A DNA stretch of 64,000 bases from Enterobacterales bacterium. GTDB lineage: Bacteria; Pseudomonadota; Gammaproteobacteria; Enterobacterales; Kangiellaceae. The stretch spans positions 1 to 64,000 of the forward strand of contig JAUZSK010000001.1 in assembly GCA_030949565.1 (NCBI GenBank), written 5' to 3'. A program made the translations under genes and the position numbers. Below, piece after piece: positions 63,133-64,000 of the stretch. The first letter of the stretch is position 1; each line of letters opens with the position of its first letter. The notes under the pieces are model-generated. The model ran no database searches. It was not told the DNA's origin and saw nothing but the letters and a program-made list of their open reading frames with translations.

Positions 63133-63203
63133 CTTTCCAGTGAACGACAACTGGCAAGGATTTGCAACATCAAAAACAGCTTGTTGGTTAAAAAATATCT
63201 CAT
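63129..63203 (-). CDS. 24-codon leader ORF overlapping the sigma-factor start
   Basis: ATG at 63203 preceded by AAAAGGAG; encodes MRYFLTNKLFLMLQILASC and five more residues, then TGA overlapping the sigma ATG by four bases. The main gene has only a cramped ribosome site of its own, so coupling through this leader is likely. E. coli rpoE has a comparable leader peptide (RseD), though no sequence similarity is claimed. Confidence 0.5.
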   Translation of the reverse strand: MRYFLTNKLFLMLQILASCRSLER

Positions 63204-63453
63204 CAACTCCTTTTCACCGATTAAATCCAATTTTGCGATAATATAAATCCCATTTCAATCTAATTAAACGCATAAACGACTTAAAAGGGGTTATCAAAGA
63301 TCGGCAAAAACGAATGAATATGCCATACTTTATTGGATAAGGTTACTCAGCTTAGATAAACTCATTAATCTAACTTAGAAAAAAGCCTGATTTTAAGTTT
63401 TTCGGCCAAAATTTGACCCTCTTTTTTAAACCCACAGACAGGGATTAATATTA

Positions 63454-64000
63454 ATGCTCGATAAAAAGCCTATACTATTACTTTTAGTGCTTCTTCTTAA
63501 CAACATTTATACTGGTCATCTTTTAGCCGCTGAAAATAGTCAAACAGAAGACAATTCTCAATCCCCGATTGAGGCTAATAAAAAACAACTAAAACTAGAG
63601 TTTTCAGCAGACCTTAAGCAACTAGCGCTTAACAATAGGGCAGACGATACGCAATGGCTAGAAAGTGAAAATAACCAACACCTACTATTGATTCATAGTG
63701 CTAAGGGTAGAAAACCAAGGGGTAATGTTTTACTTTTGCACGCACAAGGAGAAAATCCTGACCATCAGCGTTTTATCCAACCAATTAGCCGCCAACTTGC
63801 TCGACTTGGTTGGCAAGTATTTATTCCTAGCTTCGCAAAACAGGACTTCCCACCAGAATCAGCAGAGCCGTCACTACAAAAACCCGCTAGCGATATTAAA
63901 GATACTACGACTAATGAGCAATCGCTAAGTTCGGATGAAAAAGCAAAAACCACAAGTAAAACCAAACAACATTATTTCAAAACTAGTTCGGACTACCAAA
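63454..64000 (+). CDS. Secreted DUF3530-like alpha/beta-hydrolase-related protein (3'-partial)
   Basis: At least 182 residues, open to the right edge. Signal peptide (LLLLVLLLNNIYTGHLLAA), then GNVLLLHAQGENPDHQRFI and ISRQLARLGWQVFIPSF, the first strand and helix of an alpha/beta-hydrolase-like fold as in DUF3530 proteins, followed by a Ser/Thr/Lys-rich insert. Catalytic residues would lie beyond the window. It is divergent from the sigma-factor operon, sharing a 250-bp gap. Confidence 0.65.
   Translation, partial: MLDKKPILLLLVLLLNNIYTGHLLAAENSQTEDNSQSPIEANKKQLKLEFSADLKQLALNNRADDTQWLESENNQHLLLIHSAKGRKPRGNVLLLHAQGENPDHQRFIQPISRQLARLGWQVFIPSFAKQDFPPESAEPSLQKPASDIKDTTTNEQSLSSDEKAKTTSKTKQHYFKTSSDYQ

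Overview
The window looks like chromosomal DNA from a marine-type Gammaproteobacterium. The base composition is clearly AT-rich. Neighbour pairs such as kbl-tdh, oxyR-recG and rpsO-pnp, and the caa3-type cytochrome oxidase cluster with its heme A and SCO1 assembly genes, fit that class. A Kangiella/Aliikangiella-like origin is my guess from gene content, not a demonstrated placement.

Layout. 1-3966: a membrane c-di-GMP enzyme with a beta-propeller sensor. 4189-4968: an unusual protein built from 16 near-identical 12-residue repeats. 5174-7912: threonine catabolism (kbl-tdh) and a GNAT acetyltransferase. 7982-16618: FliL-like protein, DUF3718 protein, DUF5916 outer-membrane protein, lipoprotein alkaline phosphatase, a GC-rich repeat array, acyl-CoA synthetase and a DUF302 protein. 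16872-21975: VIT-family metal transporter, CZB chemoreceptor, recG, oxyR. 22372-25146: rpsO-pnp with a long inverted repeat in the pnp leader. 25181-36017: PLP decarboxylase, MerC-like protein, two chemoreceptors, a phosphate-binding-like protein with a porin, and a multicopper oxidase lipoprotein with PKD domains.

36443-52647 is a metal (probably copper/silver) resistance region transcribed leftward: histidine kinase, His/Cys-rich secreted protein, cusC-cusB-cusA, cupredoxin-NTF2 fusion, porin, diheme cytochrome c, a merR gene split by an IS3-family element, copA, and a PII-like protein. Periplasmic Cu(I) would leave through CusCBA, cytosolic Cu(I) through CopA; the cupredoxin, the diheme cytochrome and the distant multicopper oxidase could bind or oxidise periplasmic copper. 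A MerR-type promoter with a 20-bp spacer lies just upstream of the split merR.

52791-61651 holds the aa3/caa3 oxidase: coxB (with fused cytochrome c), coxA, ctaG, coxC, SURF1, a thioredoxin-like membrane protein, ctaA, cyoE and SCO1. 61892-63203 is an ECF sigma/anti-sigma pair with a short upstream leader ORF, and a DUF3530 gene runs off the right edge.

Caution: I count about two dozen single-base frame breaks, many at homopolymers and many in genes normally conserved and intact (kbl, recG, coxC, ctaA, cyoE, oxyR). This looks like uncorrected indel error rather than gene decay, so I annotate those genes as one locus each and give the break position. No tRNA, rRNA or CRISPR array was seen.
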